Translations under genes and position numbers: made by a program
Part shown: positions 44,203 to 53,239 of the stretch, one piece after another
How positions within the stretch are numbered: the stretch's first letter is position 1
Layout of the letters: each line of letters starts with the position of its first letter
The notes under the pieces: model-generated
What the model was told of the DNA's origin: nothing
Seen by the model: the letters and a program-made list of their open reading frames with translations, nothing else
The model's database searches: none
NCBI RefSeq assembly: GCF_008370325.1
Contig: NZ_VNIP01000001.1
Coordinates: 496,001-560,000, forward strand
Length of the DNA stretch: 64,000 nt
Source of the DNA: Martinezella tropici
Lineage (GTDB): Bacteria > Pseudomonadota > Alphaproteobacteria > Rhizobiales > Rhizobiaceae
Direction: 5' to 3'

Positions 44203-45102
44203 ATGAGCCTTGTTATTCCCGGCATCATGCGCATGCGCGATCTCGGGCAGGAGGTTGTTGGATTGAACCAGGTTGCCGATTTTGCCGTCGTCGCGTCACG
44301 CCGCAGGATCTTCGATCTGCCGGTCTGCGATCTCGATTGGGATAATGCCCTGACCTTCGTCAATGAGCTCGCATCCCTGCCGGTCGGCCAGACCTCGATC
44401 GCCTTCGTCAACGCCCACAATATGCTGGTCATGCTGCGCGATGACAGCTATCGCTATGTTCTTGAGCAAAATCTGGTGCTTCCCGATGGTGTCGGCCTCG
44501 ATATCGCCTCGCGCGTCGCTCATGGCGAGCCATTCCCGGCGAACTTGAACGGCACGGATTTCGTGCCCGCGCTTTTGACCTTCATGGAGCGGACGAAGCG
44601 GATCGGCCTGCTGGGCGGCAAGCGCTCGGTTGTCGAAGATGCGGCGGAGAAATTTCGCCGGCATGCGCCGTGGCACGAGTACATTGTCGTTTCCGATGGC
44701 TTCTTCGATCCCGCGAGAAGCAACGCCGTTGCCGCGGAAATCGGCCGGCAGAAGATCGATGTGCTGATCGTCGGCATGGGAACGCCTTTGCAGGAAAAAT
44801 GGGTGGCCGAGCATGTCGGGCCGCAGCACGCTCGATTGGTGCTGACCGTTGGCGCCTTGTTCGATTTTGTGTCCGGAACGGTGCCGCGGGCCCCCAGGCT
44901 TGTGCGCGCGATGCGCAGCGAGTGGTTGTTCCGCCTGGCTCTTGAGCCGGGCAGGCTGTGGCGGCGCTATATTTTAGGCGTACCGCTCTTCCTCTATCAG
45001 GTCATCAGGCATCAGTTCGGCCGCAAGGAGCGCGTCCTTCGCGCGGAACCGCAACAGCTGCCGCAGCGGCGTATCGCCTCGCCGGATAAATTGGCAAGTT
45101 AG
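44203..45102 (+). CDS. WecG/TagA/CpsF-family glycosyltransferase
   Basis: Members of this family (GT26) transfer a sugar, often N-acetylmannosaminuronate or N-acetylmannosamine, onto undecaprenyl-linked intermediates on the cytoplasmic face. The protein is about 299 residues. Family features are visible: ITxFVNAHN-like SIAFVNAHNMLVMLRDD, PDGVGLDIASR, LNGTDFVPAL and VLIVGMGTPLQEKWVAEHVG. ATG 44203 follows GTGGGG; GTG 44194 is an alternative. The next gene is a chain-length-type protein, so both probably serve a surface polysaccharide. The linked substrate is unknown. Confidence 0.82.
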   Translation: MSLVIPGIMRMRDLGQEVVGLNQVADFAVVASRRRIFDLPVCDLDWDNALTFVNELASLPVGQTSIAFVNAHNMLVMLRDDSYRYVLEQNLVLPDGVGLDIASRVAHGEPFPANLNGTDFVPALLTFMERTKRIGLLGGKRSVVEDAAEKFRRHAPWHEYIVVSDGFFDPARSNAVAAEIGRQKIDVLIVGMGTPLQEKWVAEHVGPQHARLVLTVGALFDFVSGTVPRAPRLVRAMRSEWLFRLALEPGRLWRRYILGVPLFLYQVIRHQFGRKERVLRAEPQQLPQRRIASPDKLAS

Positions 45103-45233
45103 GGCAATTTCAGGAAAAATGCCGAGCCGCTCTTGTATTCACGGGCGCGGCGTTAACTCTTTCTTTGGCATGAAAGTTTAGAGTGGGTTAACCATTGCAT
45201 TGGTCTCCGACCATGTGCGCGAGATAGCCCGCC

Positions 45234-47159
45234 ATGTTTGAAAGCAAAGCCAGGCCCGGATTTTACCGAGACGATGCGGAAACCTTCGAGGTGCCGCGGG
45301 GGCCGGGCAGGCACGTTTCTCCCCGTCGCGGCGAAGATGGCTTGCGCCGCACAGCCCATTTGCGAGCCGCCAATTCCGACGACCCGCGAGATACGGAGCT
45401 GCGCGCCATTCTGCGCAGGGCGCTGGATGGCGATCCCTATCCGGTCTCGGGGCGAAGCGGACCGATGGGCGCGGGGCTGTCGGACTATCGGCCCGCCGGA
45501 TACGTCCAAGGCACTCCGCCGTTCCGCCACGCAGAGCGCGAGCAAATGCGGGAACCGGCATCGGAGCCCGTGCCCGATCTGCTGGAATTCGTGCCCGACC
45601 TGCTCGAAGGAGTGACGGGACTTCCCGCGCAGACTGCGATCTCCAATCTCGCCGAGCATAGGCCGCCTGCCGGCCGCTGGTCTCTCGGTATCCGCTCTCT
45701 CGGTTTCGTCATTGCAATCGCCTTGGCGGGAGCGGCCATCCCGACGATGCTCGCATCGCCGCCGCTCTATATGTCGCAAGCTGTCCTGCATGCGGAAGGC
45801 GAGGGCAGCGGGCGCCGGACATTGCTCGACGTCGCGGCGAAACGTGCTGTCGCGCCGTCCGTGCTGTCCGATATCGTCGCCAGGATGAAGCTCGATCGCG
45901 ATCCGGAATTTACCGGCAGCCGGGCGGGTGCTCTCGGCATTGCCGTCGAGCTCCTATCCGGCAGCGGCAACGCCTCCGATGCACCCTCGCGCGCCCAGGC
46001 GACCCTTCGCAAGGGCATTGCCATCGGCATCGATGGCCAGACGGGTCTGTTGCGCTTGAGCGTGACCAGCGGCGATCCCGCCAGATCGGCCGATATTGCC
46101 AATCGCCTCGCTGTCGCCACCCTGTATGATGCCGCCGTCGCAAAGGCGGCTGGCACCTCGCTCGGAGTCGAAACGGCAGCCGATCGCAGCCGCAAGGAAT
46201 TCGATCGTGCATCGGCGGCTCTGGCCGAGTTCAAGGCGCACTACGGCGAGGACAAGATCGCAGCCTCGTTGGTGCTCCAGCAGCAGCGTCAGCAGTTGGA
46301 CAGCGAAATAAAGGCGGCCGGGCTGGCCTTGCGCGCCGCCAGATCTCGCTTCGCGTCGGTCAAGTCAGCCACGCCGGCCTCTGTGCTGAGTGGCACCTTG
46401 TCGGGCGATGTCGCATCCGCCGGGCTCGACGACCTGCGCAGCCGCTATAGTGCCGCCAAGACCCAGCTTTCCCAGCTTTCGACGCAGCTTGGCCCACGCC
46501 ATCCCCGTTTGCTTGCGCAGCAAGCGACGGTCGACGATCTTGCCGCCAACATCCGCAGCCAACTGCAGCGACTTGCCGTCAGCAGCGATGCCGATGTGAA
46601 GGCGGCCCTCGAAAAGCAGACAGCTCTTTCGGCACGGATGACGGCCCTCAGCCAGAAGAACATCGATGTCGATGCCATCCGCCTTGCACAATTGCAGGAT
46701 GCCGTGGCCGCCGCCCAGAGCCGCTATGAGGCCGATCAGCAGAATGCCGCATTGTCAGTGCCGGAAGCCAAACAGCCGCTGACGCTGATTTCGCAAGCCG
46801 TCGCATCGGCTCTACCGATAGACGATGATCTTGCGAGCAACCAGGCAATCGGTTTCGTGGCCGCCCTTGGCATGGCATTTGGCACGGTGTTCCTGCGCAA
46901 GTGGCTGAGTGGTGCCGAAGCCGCGGAAGACCATATGGCTGACGACAGCGTCATGCCGGCCGTCCGTTCTTTCCATCAGGATAGCAATATATCGCTTCCG
47001 CCTTTGCCCGCTATCGCGGCTGAGCCGCCGCCGGCTACCCCCGCAATCGCAGGCCGGCTTGACGTTGCGGACGAGTGGGACCGCATTCAGCGCGAGCTTG
47101 CGTCCTTGCGTGCCAAGGTCGAGATCTACGCGGTGCGCAGGCATCAGGACCGCGGCTGA
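45234..47159 (+). CDS. Wzz/GumC-like polysaccharide chain-length and export protein
   Basis: The 641-residue protein has a proline- and arginine-rich N-terminal cytoplasmic region (1-155), then TM1 (SLGFVIAIALAGAAIPTMLA). A large periplasmic domain with long coiled coils (about 300-500) leads to TM2 (ALGMAFGTVFLRKW). A short cytoplasmic tail ends it. This is the topology of polysaccharide co-polymerases. There is no C-terminal BY-kinase domain, so it is not ExoP-like in that respect. The long N-terminal extension before TM1 is unusual. No polymerase, flippase or other sugar genes are adjacent. Confidence 0.75.
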   Translation: MFESKARPGFYRDDAETFEVPRGPGRHVSPRRGEDGLRRTAHLRAANSDDPRDTELRAILRRALDGDPYPVSGRSGPMGAGLSDYRPAGYVQGTPPFRHAEREQMREPASEPVPDLLEFVPDLLEGVTGLPAQTAISNLAEHRPPAGRWSLGIRSLGFVIAIALAGAAIPTMLASPPLYMSQAVLHAEGEGSGRRTLLDVAAKRAVAPSVLSDIVARMKLDRDPEFTGSRAGALGIAVELLSGSGNASDAPSRAQATLRKGIAIGIDGQTGLLRLSVTSGDPARSADIANRLAVATLYDAAVAKAAGTSLGVETAADRSRKEFDRASAALAEFKAHYGEDKIAASLVLQQQRQQLDSEIKAAGLALRAARSRFASVKSATPASVLSGTLSGDVASAGLDDLRSRYSAAKTQLSQLSTQLGPRHPRLLAQQATVDDLAANIRSQLQRLAVSSDADVKAALEKQTALSARMTALSQKNIDVDAIRLAQLQDAVAAAQSRYEADQQNAALSVPEAKQPLTLISQAVASALPIDDDLASNQAIGFVAALGMAFGTVFLRKWLSGAEAAEDHMADDSVMPAVRSFHQDSNISLPPLPAIAAEPPPATPAIAGRLDVADEWDRIQRELASLRAKVEIYAVRRHQDRG

Positions 47160-47276
47160 TCGCCCCATCGTTTTCCCTTGCAATTACCGCTTTCAGACAC
47201 CATAGGGCGTTAGCAGGCAATTATGCCGGGCCGATGGTCTGTAGATTGCCACCGAATTCATGATCGGGAGACGAGC

Positions 47277-48176
47277 GTGACGACAGTGATCGACGGGAGA
47301 CAAGCGGCGGCTTCGGTGATCGAGGCTGTGAAGGCTGCGGCGGCGGGACTTGAGGCTGAGGCCGGTGTGAAGACCGGGCTTGCGGTCGTCATCGTCGGTG
47401 ACGATCCGGCCAGCCACGCCTATGTGAATTCCAAGAGTAAAATGGCCAAGGAATGCGGCTTCAACTCCATCCAGCACACCCTGCCGGCCGAGACGACGCA
47501 GGAAGAGCTGGCTGGCTTGGTGCAGTCGCTGAACGACGATCCGTCCATCCACGGCATCCTCGTACAGCTGCCGCTGCCAAAGCATCTCAATTCCGATGCG
47601 ATCATCCAGTCGATCAAGCCGGAGAAGGATGTCGACGGCCTGCATGTCGTCAATGCCGGCAAGCTGGCAACCGGCGATCTCGAAACCGGGCTGATCTCCT
47701 GCACGCCAGCCGGCGCCATGCTGCTGGTACGTTCGATCCATGGTGGGGACCTGTCGGGTCTGAACGCTGTCGTCATCGGTCGTTCCAACCTGTTCGGCAA
47801 GCCGATGGCGCAATTGCTGCTTTCTGCCAATGCGACGATCACGACGGCGCATTCGCGCACGAAGGATCTCGCCTCCGTTGCACGCGGTGCCGATATTCTG
47901 GTGGCGGCCGTCGGCCGTCCGGAGATGGTCAAGGCGGATTGGGTGAAGCCCGGTGCCACCGTCATCGATGTCGGCATCAACCGGATCGCGGCCCCTGAGC
48001 GCGGCGAGGGCAAGAGCCGGCTGGTGGGCGACGTCGCCTATGCGGAAGCCTCTGACGTTGCCGGAGCGATCACGCCGGTTCCGGGCGGTGTCGGCCCTAT
48101 GACGATCGCCATGCTGATGGCCAATACCGTCATCGCAGCCCATCGTGCCGCAGGTAGAAAGCCGCCGAAATTCTAA
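47277..48176 (+). CDS. folD: Bifunctional methylenetetrahydrofolate dehydrogenase / cyclohydrolase FolD
   Basis: FolD interconverts 5,10-methylene-THF, methenyl-THF and 10-formyl-THF using NADP. GTG 47277 after GGGAGA gives 299 residues. The catalytic lysine region ([13 protein letters not shown]) and the signatures [15 protein letters not shown] and [15 protein letters not shown] are present. The upstream in-frame extension has no ribosome site. It converges on aglR and has no link to flagella. Confidence 0.96.
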   Translation: MTTVIDGRQAAASVIEAVKAAAAGLEAEAGVKTGLAVVIVGDDPASHAYVNSKSKMAKECGFNSIQHTLPAETTQEELAGLVQSLNDDPSIHGILVQLPLPKHLNSDAIIQSIKPEKDVDGLHVVNAGKLATGDLETGLISCTPAGAMLLVRSIHGGDLSGLNAVVIGRSNLFGKPMAQLLLSANATITTAHSRTKDLASVARGADILVAAVGRPEMVKADWVKPGATVIDVGINRIAAPERGEGKSRLVGDVAYAEASDVAGAITPVPGGVGPMTIAMLMANTVIAAHRAAGRKPPKF

Positions 48177-48198
48177 GCCCAAAGTTCTAAGTGAGATG

Positions 48199-49230
48199 TC
48201 AGTCGGCCGGCGCAACGCCGGTCGAGGCGCGCACGATCAGCTCGGCCTTCCACAATTCCTGGGACGGAAACGTCTCCGTATGCTTGATTTCGCCGATCAG
48301 CCGTTCGGCGATGCGCACCCCCGCCGCGCGCAGCGACGAGCGGGTCGTCGTCAGCGGCACGGTGAAGCTTTCCGGCTTCAAAAGCGTCAGCACGTCGTCA
48401 TGGGCGATGAGCGAAATATCCTCACCCAGCTTGAGCCCGGCTTGGTTGACGGCGCGAACGGCGCCGAGCGCCAGCACCGTACTGGAGCAGAGCACGGCGG
48501 TCGGACGCTTTTCCTTCTCCATCTGCAGGATGCGCTCCATGGCGAACAGACCCTGTTCGTCAGTCATCGGCGTATGGCTGGTGCAGGCCTCGTCGAGCGT
48601 AAGGCCGCGTTCGGCAAGGGCGGCTTCCATGCCGTTCTTCCGACGGATGGCGAAGTCAAGATAGATAGGGCCGTTCAACAGGGCGAAGCGCCGATGTCCG
48701 AGCTGCAGAAGCAGTTTCGTGGCATCGTAGAAGGCGGCTTCATTATCGAGGTCGAGAAAGGGATAGTCCGGCTCGGAGCCGATCGAGCGTCCGTGCACGA
48801 GGAACGGGATGGACAGCGTCTTCAGCATTTCCAGGCGCGGATCGTGGCCGCGCATGTAATTGACGAAGAGCGCGTCGACATTGCCGCTGGCCGCCAGCCG
48901 TCGTAACGCGCCGACCTCATCATTCGGATCCGCAGGCGTCAGCACGAAATGGAAGTCATGCCGCAGCGCTTCTTCTCCCAACCCCGTCAGGAACTCCGAG
49001 AAATGCACGTCCGAGGAGTTGCCGGGTGATGTCGGCATGACCAAGCCGATCGAGCCGGCCTTGCCGGTCGCAAGTCTTTGCGCTGCCTTATTGGGCCGGT
49101 AGCCGGTTTCCCGAACCGCTTTGAGAACACGCTCGCGAGTCTCGCGATTAACCTCCGGATATCCGTTCAATGCCCGGCTAACTGTCGTCTGCGACAGCCC
49201 GAGCATTTGCGATAGCTGCTTCAGATTCAC
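48199..49230 (-). CDS. aglR: LacI-family regulator of alpha-glucoside utilisation AglR
   Basis: GTG 49230 after GGAG (9 bases) gives 343 residues. The helix-turn-helix (LKQLSQMLGLSQTTVSRALN) starts at residue 3, and the hinge region PNKAAQRLATGKAG follows. A periplasmic-binding-protein-like ligand domain completes the protein. It diverges from aglE across 306 bases with three palindromic LacI-type sites. In S. meliloti the equivalent gene controls alpha-glucoside uptake. Longer in-frame extensions cover antisense of aglE and are not real. Confidence 0.9.
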   Translation of the reverse strand: MNLKQLSQMLGLSQTTVSRALNGYPEVNRETRERVLKAVRETGYRPNKAAQRLATGKAGSIGLVMPTSPGNSSDVHFSEFLTGLGEEALRHDFHFVLTPADPNDEVGALRRLAASGNVDALFVNYMRGHDPRLEMLKTLSIPFLVHGRSIGSEPDYPFLDLDNEAAFYDATKLLLQLGHRRFALLNGPIYLDFAIRRKNGMEAALAERGLTLDEACTSHTPMTDEQGLFAMERILQMEKEKRPTAVLCSSTVLALGAVRAVNQAGLKLGEDISLIAHDDVLTLLKPESFTVPLTTTRSSLRAAGVRIAERLIGEIKHTETFPSQELWKAELIVRASTGVAPAD

Positions 49231-49297
49231 GAATTTCGGCTCCTCCAATTCCCGACTGCTCGGCTGCCAGCACACCTCCCGAATATCGCTGACATCC

Positions 49298-49307
49298 AAA
49301 GCGCTTT
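49298..49307. promoter_or_regulatory. AglR operator candidate O1
   Basis: AAAGCGCTTT is a perfect palindrome typical of LacI-family sites, 68 bases upstream of the aglR start. It may allow autoregulation, or looping with O2 at about 115 bases. Confidence 0.6.
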
Positions 49308-49412
49308 TAATATGTAGCAGGCGATGCGCCCGAGACAAGATAAATAGCAAAACATCGCCGCCTATTTTATGCTGCAACGCGGGATATTCTATGAATATTA
49401 GCCAGAATTTGA

Positions 49413-49422
49413 AAAGCGCTTG
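49413..49422. promoter_or_regulatory. AglR operator candidate O2
   Basis: AAAGCGCTTG, a 9/10 match to the other two palindromes, overlaps a TTGACT box (49420-49425). Binding here would block an aglE promoter. Confidence 0.6.
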
Positions 49423-49448
49423 ACTTTTTTCTGCTCTCAATGGATGAG
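49420..49448 (+). promoter_or_regulatory. Possible aglE promoter
   Basis: TTGACT (49420-49425) is a good -35 box. The best -10 at 17 bases (GATGAG, 49443-49448) is poor. The overlap with O2 and the position before O3 support promoter function in this area. Confidence 0.4.
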
Positions 49449-49458
49449 AGAGGTAGCC

Positions 49459-49468
49459 AAAGCGCTTT
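49459..49468. promoter_or_regulatory. AglR operator candidate O3
   Basis: AAAGCGCTTT, identical to O1, is centred 46 bases downstream of O2 and about 70 bases before aglE. It would be within or just after the promoter. Confidence 0.6.
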
Positions 49469-49536
49469 GAGGAATGGGCGCGGCAGCACAAGTCGTGCTC
49501 GGGCTCATGGGTTTCGTTATTTGGGAGGACAACCGC

Positions 49537-50898
49537 ATGAAAAAGATGTTTTTGATGACCGTCGCTGCCGCCGCCTTGGTGGCCGGTACGGCGATGGCGG
49601 CCGATCTGAAGTTCCAGCCCGGCCAGGACTCCAAGTTCAACTGGAAAAGCTACGACGAGTTCAAGTCTGCGCATGCCGACCTGAAGGGCGAGACGCTGAC
49701 CATCTTCGGTCCCTGGCGCGGCGAAGACGAAGGTCTCTTCACCAGCGTCCTCAACTACTTCACCGAAGCGACCGGCGTGAATGCCAAATACTCGTCCTCG
49801 GAAAACTACGAGCAGCAGATCGTCATCGACACGCAGGCCGGTTCGCCGCCGAACGTCGCCATCCTCCCGCAGCCGGGCCTTCTCGCCAATCTTGCCAGCA
49901 AGGGGTATCTGACGCCGCTTGGCGATGATCTCGCAAGCTGGGTCAAGACCAATTACGGTGCCGGCGACAGCTGGGTCGGCTACGGCACCTATAAGGGCAA
50001 GGACGGCAAGGATGCCTTCTATGCCTTCCCATACAAGGCCGACCTGAAGTCGCTGGTCTGGTATGTGCCGGAGAATTTCGAAGAAGCCGGCTACAAGGTT
50101 CCAACGACCATGGAGGACCTGATCAAGCTCTCCGACCAGATCGTCAAGGACGGCGGCACGCCCTGGTGCATCGGCCTCGGTTCGGGCGGCGCCACCGGCT
50201 GGCCGGCGACCGACTGGGTCGAAGATCTGATGCTGCGCCTGAACACGCCGCAGGATTATGATCACTGGGTCGACAACACCCTCAAGTTCAACGATCCGAA
50301 GGTCGTTGCGGCGATCGAGGAATTCGGCAAGTTCGCGAAGAACCCGAAATATGTCTCCGGCGGCGTTGCAGCGGTCGCCTCGACGGACTTCCGCGACAGC
50401 CCGAAGGGCCTCTTCACAGTTCCGCCGAAGTGCTACCTGCACAAGCAGGCATCCTTCATCCCGTCCTTCTTCCCGGAAGGCACCAAGCTCGGCCAGGATG
50501 CGGACTTCTTCTACTTCCCGCCTTTCGCCGCGCATCCGGAGCTCGGCAAGCCGGTTCTCGGCGCCGGCACGCTGGCGGCCATCACCAAGGATTCGAAGGC
50601 TGCCCGTGCCTTCATCCAGTTCCTGCAGACGCCGATCGCCCAAGAGGTCTGGATGGCGCAGTCCGGCTTCCTGACGCCATACAAGTCCGTCAATACCACA
50701 GCTTATGCCAACGACACGCTGCGCAAGGAAGGCGAGACCCTGACTTCGGCGACGACCTTCCGCTTCGACGGCTCCGACCTGATGCCGGGCAAGATCGGCG
50801 CGGGTTCGTTCTGGACCAGTATGGTCGACTTCGTCGGCGGCAAGTCTGCTCAGGATGTTGCCGACGGTGTTCAGAAGTCCTGGGACGCCATCAAGTAA
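49537..50898 (+). CDS. aglE: Alpha-glucoside ABC transporter, substrate-binding protein AglE
   Basis: AglE binds alpha-glucosides such as sucrose, maltose or trehalose in the periplasm (known for S. meliloti). ATG 49537 follows GGGAGGA and gives 453 residues. The signal peptide is KMFLMTVAAAALVAGTAMAA. A mature family-1-type extracellular solute-binding protein follows, with GQDSKFNWKSYDEFKSA and a C-terminal lobe ending in DVADGVQKSWDAIK. The in-frame extension to 49474 is not needed. A strong hairpin follows in the aglE-aglF gap. Confidence 0.93.
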   Translation: MKKMFLMTVAAAALVAGTAMAADLKFQPGQDSKFNWKSYDEFKSAHADLKGETLTIFGPWRGEDEGLFTSVLNYFTEATGVNAKYSSSENYEQQIVIDTQAGSPPNVAILPQPGLLANLASKGYLTPLGDDLASWVKTNYGAGDSWVGYGTYKGKDGKDAFYAFPYKADLKSLVWYVPENFEEAGYKVPTTMEDLIKLSDQIVKDGGTPWCIGLGSGGATGWPATDWVEDLMLRLNTPQDYDHWVDNTLKFNDPKVVAAIEEFGKFAKNPKYVSGGVAAVASTDFRDSPKGLFTVPPKCYLHKQASFIPSFFPEGTKLGQDADFFYFPPFAAHPELGKPVLGAGTLAAITKDSKAARAFIQFLQTPIAQEVWMAQSGFLTPYKSVNTTAYANDTLRKEGETLTSATTFRFDGSDLMPGKIGAGSFWTSMVDFVGGKSAQDVADGVQKSWDAIK

Positions 50899-50912
50899 GA
50901 CATCATAGTCCA

Positions 50913-50938
50913 GCGCCGCCGGTCAAAGCCGGCGGCGC
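50913..50938 (+). other. Intercistronic hairpin aglE-aglF
   Basis: GCGCCGCCGG and CCGGCGGCGC form a perfect 10-bp GC stem with loop TCAAAG, 14 bases after the aglE stop. Hairpins here commonly protect binding-protein mRNA and give more AglE than permease. No T run follows. Confidence 0.65.
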
Positions 50939-51022
50939 CAAATAATATATAACGGCGCGCCCCCTATGCGCGACCGATGCCGGACTGGTGGACTCAAGCA
51001 GGTAAATTCGGGGAGGGAATGG

Positions 51023-52039
51023 ATGTTTTCGCAGATCGTATCGGCGATTGGCGCCATGATATTCGGCGTTGCCATTTGCGCCGCCTATTTCTGGTTCTCC
51101 AATAAGCTCTTGGACTTGATCTTCCCGGCAAGGGAGGGAGACGACGTCCATCAGGCCGCCGTCAACCTTCGACGCCGCGGTCTCATCCGACCCTGGCTGT
51201 TCCTGGGACCGGCGCTGTTCCTGCTGGTCGTCTATCTCGTCTATCCCGTCGTGGCGACATTCATCCTGTCCTTCTATGGCCCGGACGGCAATAAATTCGT
51301 CGGCGGCGCCAATTATCTCTGGGCGCTCAACGACACCGAATTCCGCCAATCGATTTTCAATAACATCCTCTGGCTTGCCGTCGTGCCGGCCGCCTGCACC
51401 TTCTTCGGCCTGGTCATTGCCGTCATGACCGACCGTATCTGGTGGGGCAATATCGCCAAGGCGGTCATCTTCATGCCGATGGCGATCTCCTTCGTCGGTG
51501 CCTCGGTCATCTGGAAATTCATCTATGAATATCGTGGCGGCACCGACACGCAGATCGGCCTTCTGAATGCCGTCGTCCAGCTTTTCGGCGGGACGCCGGA
51601 GGTCTGGATCACCATTCCGTTCTGGAACAATTTCTTCCTGATGGTGATGCTGATCTGGATTCAGACCGGCTTTGCCATGGTCATCCTCTCGGCGGCCCTG
51701 CGCGGCATTCCCGAAGAAACCATCGAAGCCGCCGTCATCGACGGCGCCAATGGCTGGCAGATCTTCTGGAAGATCATGGTGCCGCAGGTCTGGGGCACGA
51801 TCGCCACGGTCTGGACCACCATCACCATCCTCGTCCTCAAGGTTTTCGACATCGTTCTCACAATGACCAATGGCCAGTGGAACACGATGGTGCTTGCCAA
51901 CCTGATGTTCAACTGGATGTTCCGCGGCGGCGGCGACAGCGGCCGAAGCGCCGTCATCGCGCTCGTCATCATGGTCGCGGTCACGCCGATCATGATCTGG
52001 AACATCCGCCGCGCAAACGCAGAAACGAAGGGGCGCTGA
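51023..52039 (+). CDS. aglF: Alpha-glucoside ABC transporter permease AglF
   Basis: AglF is one of two membrane subunits for alpha-glucoside import. ATG 51023 after GGGGAGGGA gives 338 residues. It has an extra N-terminal helix (QIVSAIGAMIFGVAICAAYF) and then the usual six-helix permease core. The EAA loop is EAAVIDGANGWQIFWKIMVP. Its stop is 1 base before the aglG start. The in-frame extension to 50966 lacks support. Confidence 0.93.
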   Translation: MFSQIVSAIGAMIFGVAICAAYFWFSNKLLDLIFPAREGDDVHQAAVNLRRRGLIRPWLFLGPALFLLVVYLVYPVVATFILSFYGPDGNKFVGGANYLWALNDTEFRQSIFNNILWLAVVPAACTFFGLVIAVMTDRIWWGNIAKAVIFMPMAISFVGASVIWKFIYEYRGGTDTQIGLLNAVVQLFGGTPEVWITIPFWNNFFLMVMLIWIQTGFAMVILSAALRGIPEETIEAAVIDGANGWQIFWKIMVPQVWGTIATVWTTITILVLKVFDIVLTMTNGQWNTMVLANLMFNWMFRGGGDSGRSAVIALVIMVAVTPIMIWNIRRANAETKGR

Positions 52040-52040
52040 C

Positions 52041-53204
52041 ATGATTGGAAATCTCGGTCGCATCGGCCCCGCCCGCATCTTCGTTCATGCCGTGGTGCTG
52101 CTCATCGTCCTCCTCTGGCTGCTGCCGACGCTCGGCATCTTCGTGACCGCACTGCGCGACAGGGATCAGATCGTCGCTTCCGGCTGGTGGACGGCGTTTG
52201 CCGGTTCCTCGCAGACGGCGGCCGTGCGCCTGGCCGGCCCCGACAAGGCGGTGCAGGACGGCCCTAATTACGTCATCGCCGGTACGGTTGCCGGCGAAGG
52301 CAACAGCGGTAACGGCAGGATCGAATCTTTCGGCATGCGCGTGCAGGAGCCGGCGGCTTACAAGGTCGGTTCACCCGCCGATCTCGGCAACGGCGAGACG
52401 CTCACCGTCAATGCCGATGGCAGCTATCGCTACCAGAAGAATGCACCTTTCGAGGCGGATGCGCGCGCCAAGCGCATCTATCTGACCATCGCCACCCCGC
52501 CGCAATTCACCCTGGAGAACTATCGCAACGTCCTGACGGGCGAGGGCGTTGGCCAGTCTTTCATCAACTCGCTGACGGTGACGATCCCCGCAACCGTCAT
52601 TCCGATCCTGATCGCTGCCTTTGCGGCCTATGCACTCGCCTGGATGGAGTTTCCCGGACGCGCCATCCTGATCGCGCTCGTTGTCGGCCTCATCGTCGTG
52701 CCGCTGCAAATGTCGCTGATCCCGCTCCTACGTATTTATAACGAGATCGGCCAGATGTTCGGCGTGCCGTCGAAGACCTATCCGGGCATCTGGATGGCGC
52801 ATACGGCCTTCGGCCTGCCGCTCGCCATATATCTGCTGCGCAATTACATTGCCGGCCTGCCGAAGGAGATCATCGAATCCGCCCGCGTCGACGGCGCCAG
52901 CGATTTCGATATCTTCGTCAAGATCATCCTGCCGCTGTCCTTCCCGGCGCTGGCCTCCTTCGCGATCTTCCAGTTCCTCTGGGTATGGAACGATCTTTTG
53001 ATCGCCATGGTGTTTCTCGGCACCGACAAGGACCACCTGGTCTTGACGGCCGCGCTCAACGCGCTGCTAGGCTCGCGCGGCGGCAACTGGGAAATCCTGA
53101 CGGCATCGGCCTTCGTCACCATCATTATTCCGCTCCTCGTCTTCTTCGGTCTGCAGCGCTATCTCGTGCGCGGTCTGCTTGCCGGGTCGGTGAAGGGGGG
53201 CTGA
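52041..53204 (+). CDS. aglG: Alpha-glucoside ABC transporter permease AglG
   Basis: AglG is the second permease subunit, 387 residues. TM1 (FVHAVVLLIVLLWLLPTLGI) is followed by an unusually large periplasmic loop (about residues 35-160) with a beta-rich character (ETLTVNADGSYRYQKNAPFE). Then come the remaining helices and the EAA loop ESARVDGASDFDIFVKIILP. Such a loop is a feature of AglG proteins. aglA starts 35 bases downstream. Confidence 0.93.
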   Translation: MIGNLGRIGPARIFVHAVVLLIVLLWLLPTLGIFVTALRDRDQIVASGWWTAFAGSSQTAAVRLAGPDKAVQDGPNYVIAGTVAGEGNSGNGRIESFGMRVQEPAAYKVGSPADLGNGETLTVNADGSYRYQKNAPFEADARAKRIYLTIATPPQFTLENYRNVLTGEGVGQSFINSLTVTIPATVIPILIAAFAAYALAWMEFPGRAILIALVVGLIVVPLQMSLIPLLRIYNEIGQMFGVPSKTYPGIWMAHTAFGLPLAIYLLRNYIAGLPKEIIESARVDGASDFDIFVKIILPLSFPALASFAIFQFLWVWNDLLIAMVFLGTDKDHLVLTAALNALLGSRGGNWEILTASAFVTIIIPLLVFFGLQRYLVRGLLAGSVKGG

Positions 53205-53239
53205 TCCAAAAACGCATACTCACACAGGACCCATTCAGC

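Larger units (their letters stand above)
49231..49536. other. Divergent aglR / aglE control region
   Basis: This 306-base region contains no gene. It holds three palindromes with core AAAGCGCTT, a possible aglE promoter that overlaps the middle one, A/T-rich DNA, and the aglE ribosome site GGGAGGA (about 49523-49529). Confidence 0.7.

Noticed and set aside
49231..50643. N-terminal extension of AglR to 814 codons
   Set aside because: The extension is antisense to aglE and the LacI helix-turn-helix begins at GTG 49230 with a good ribosome site.
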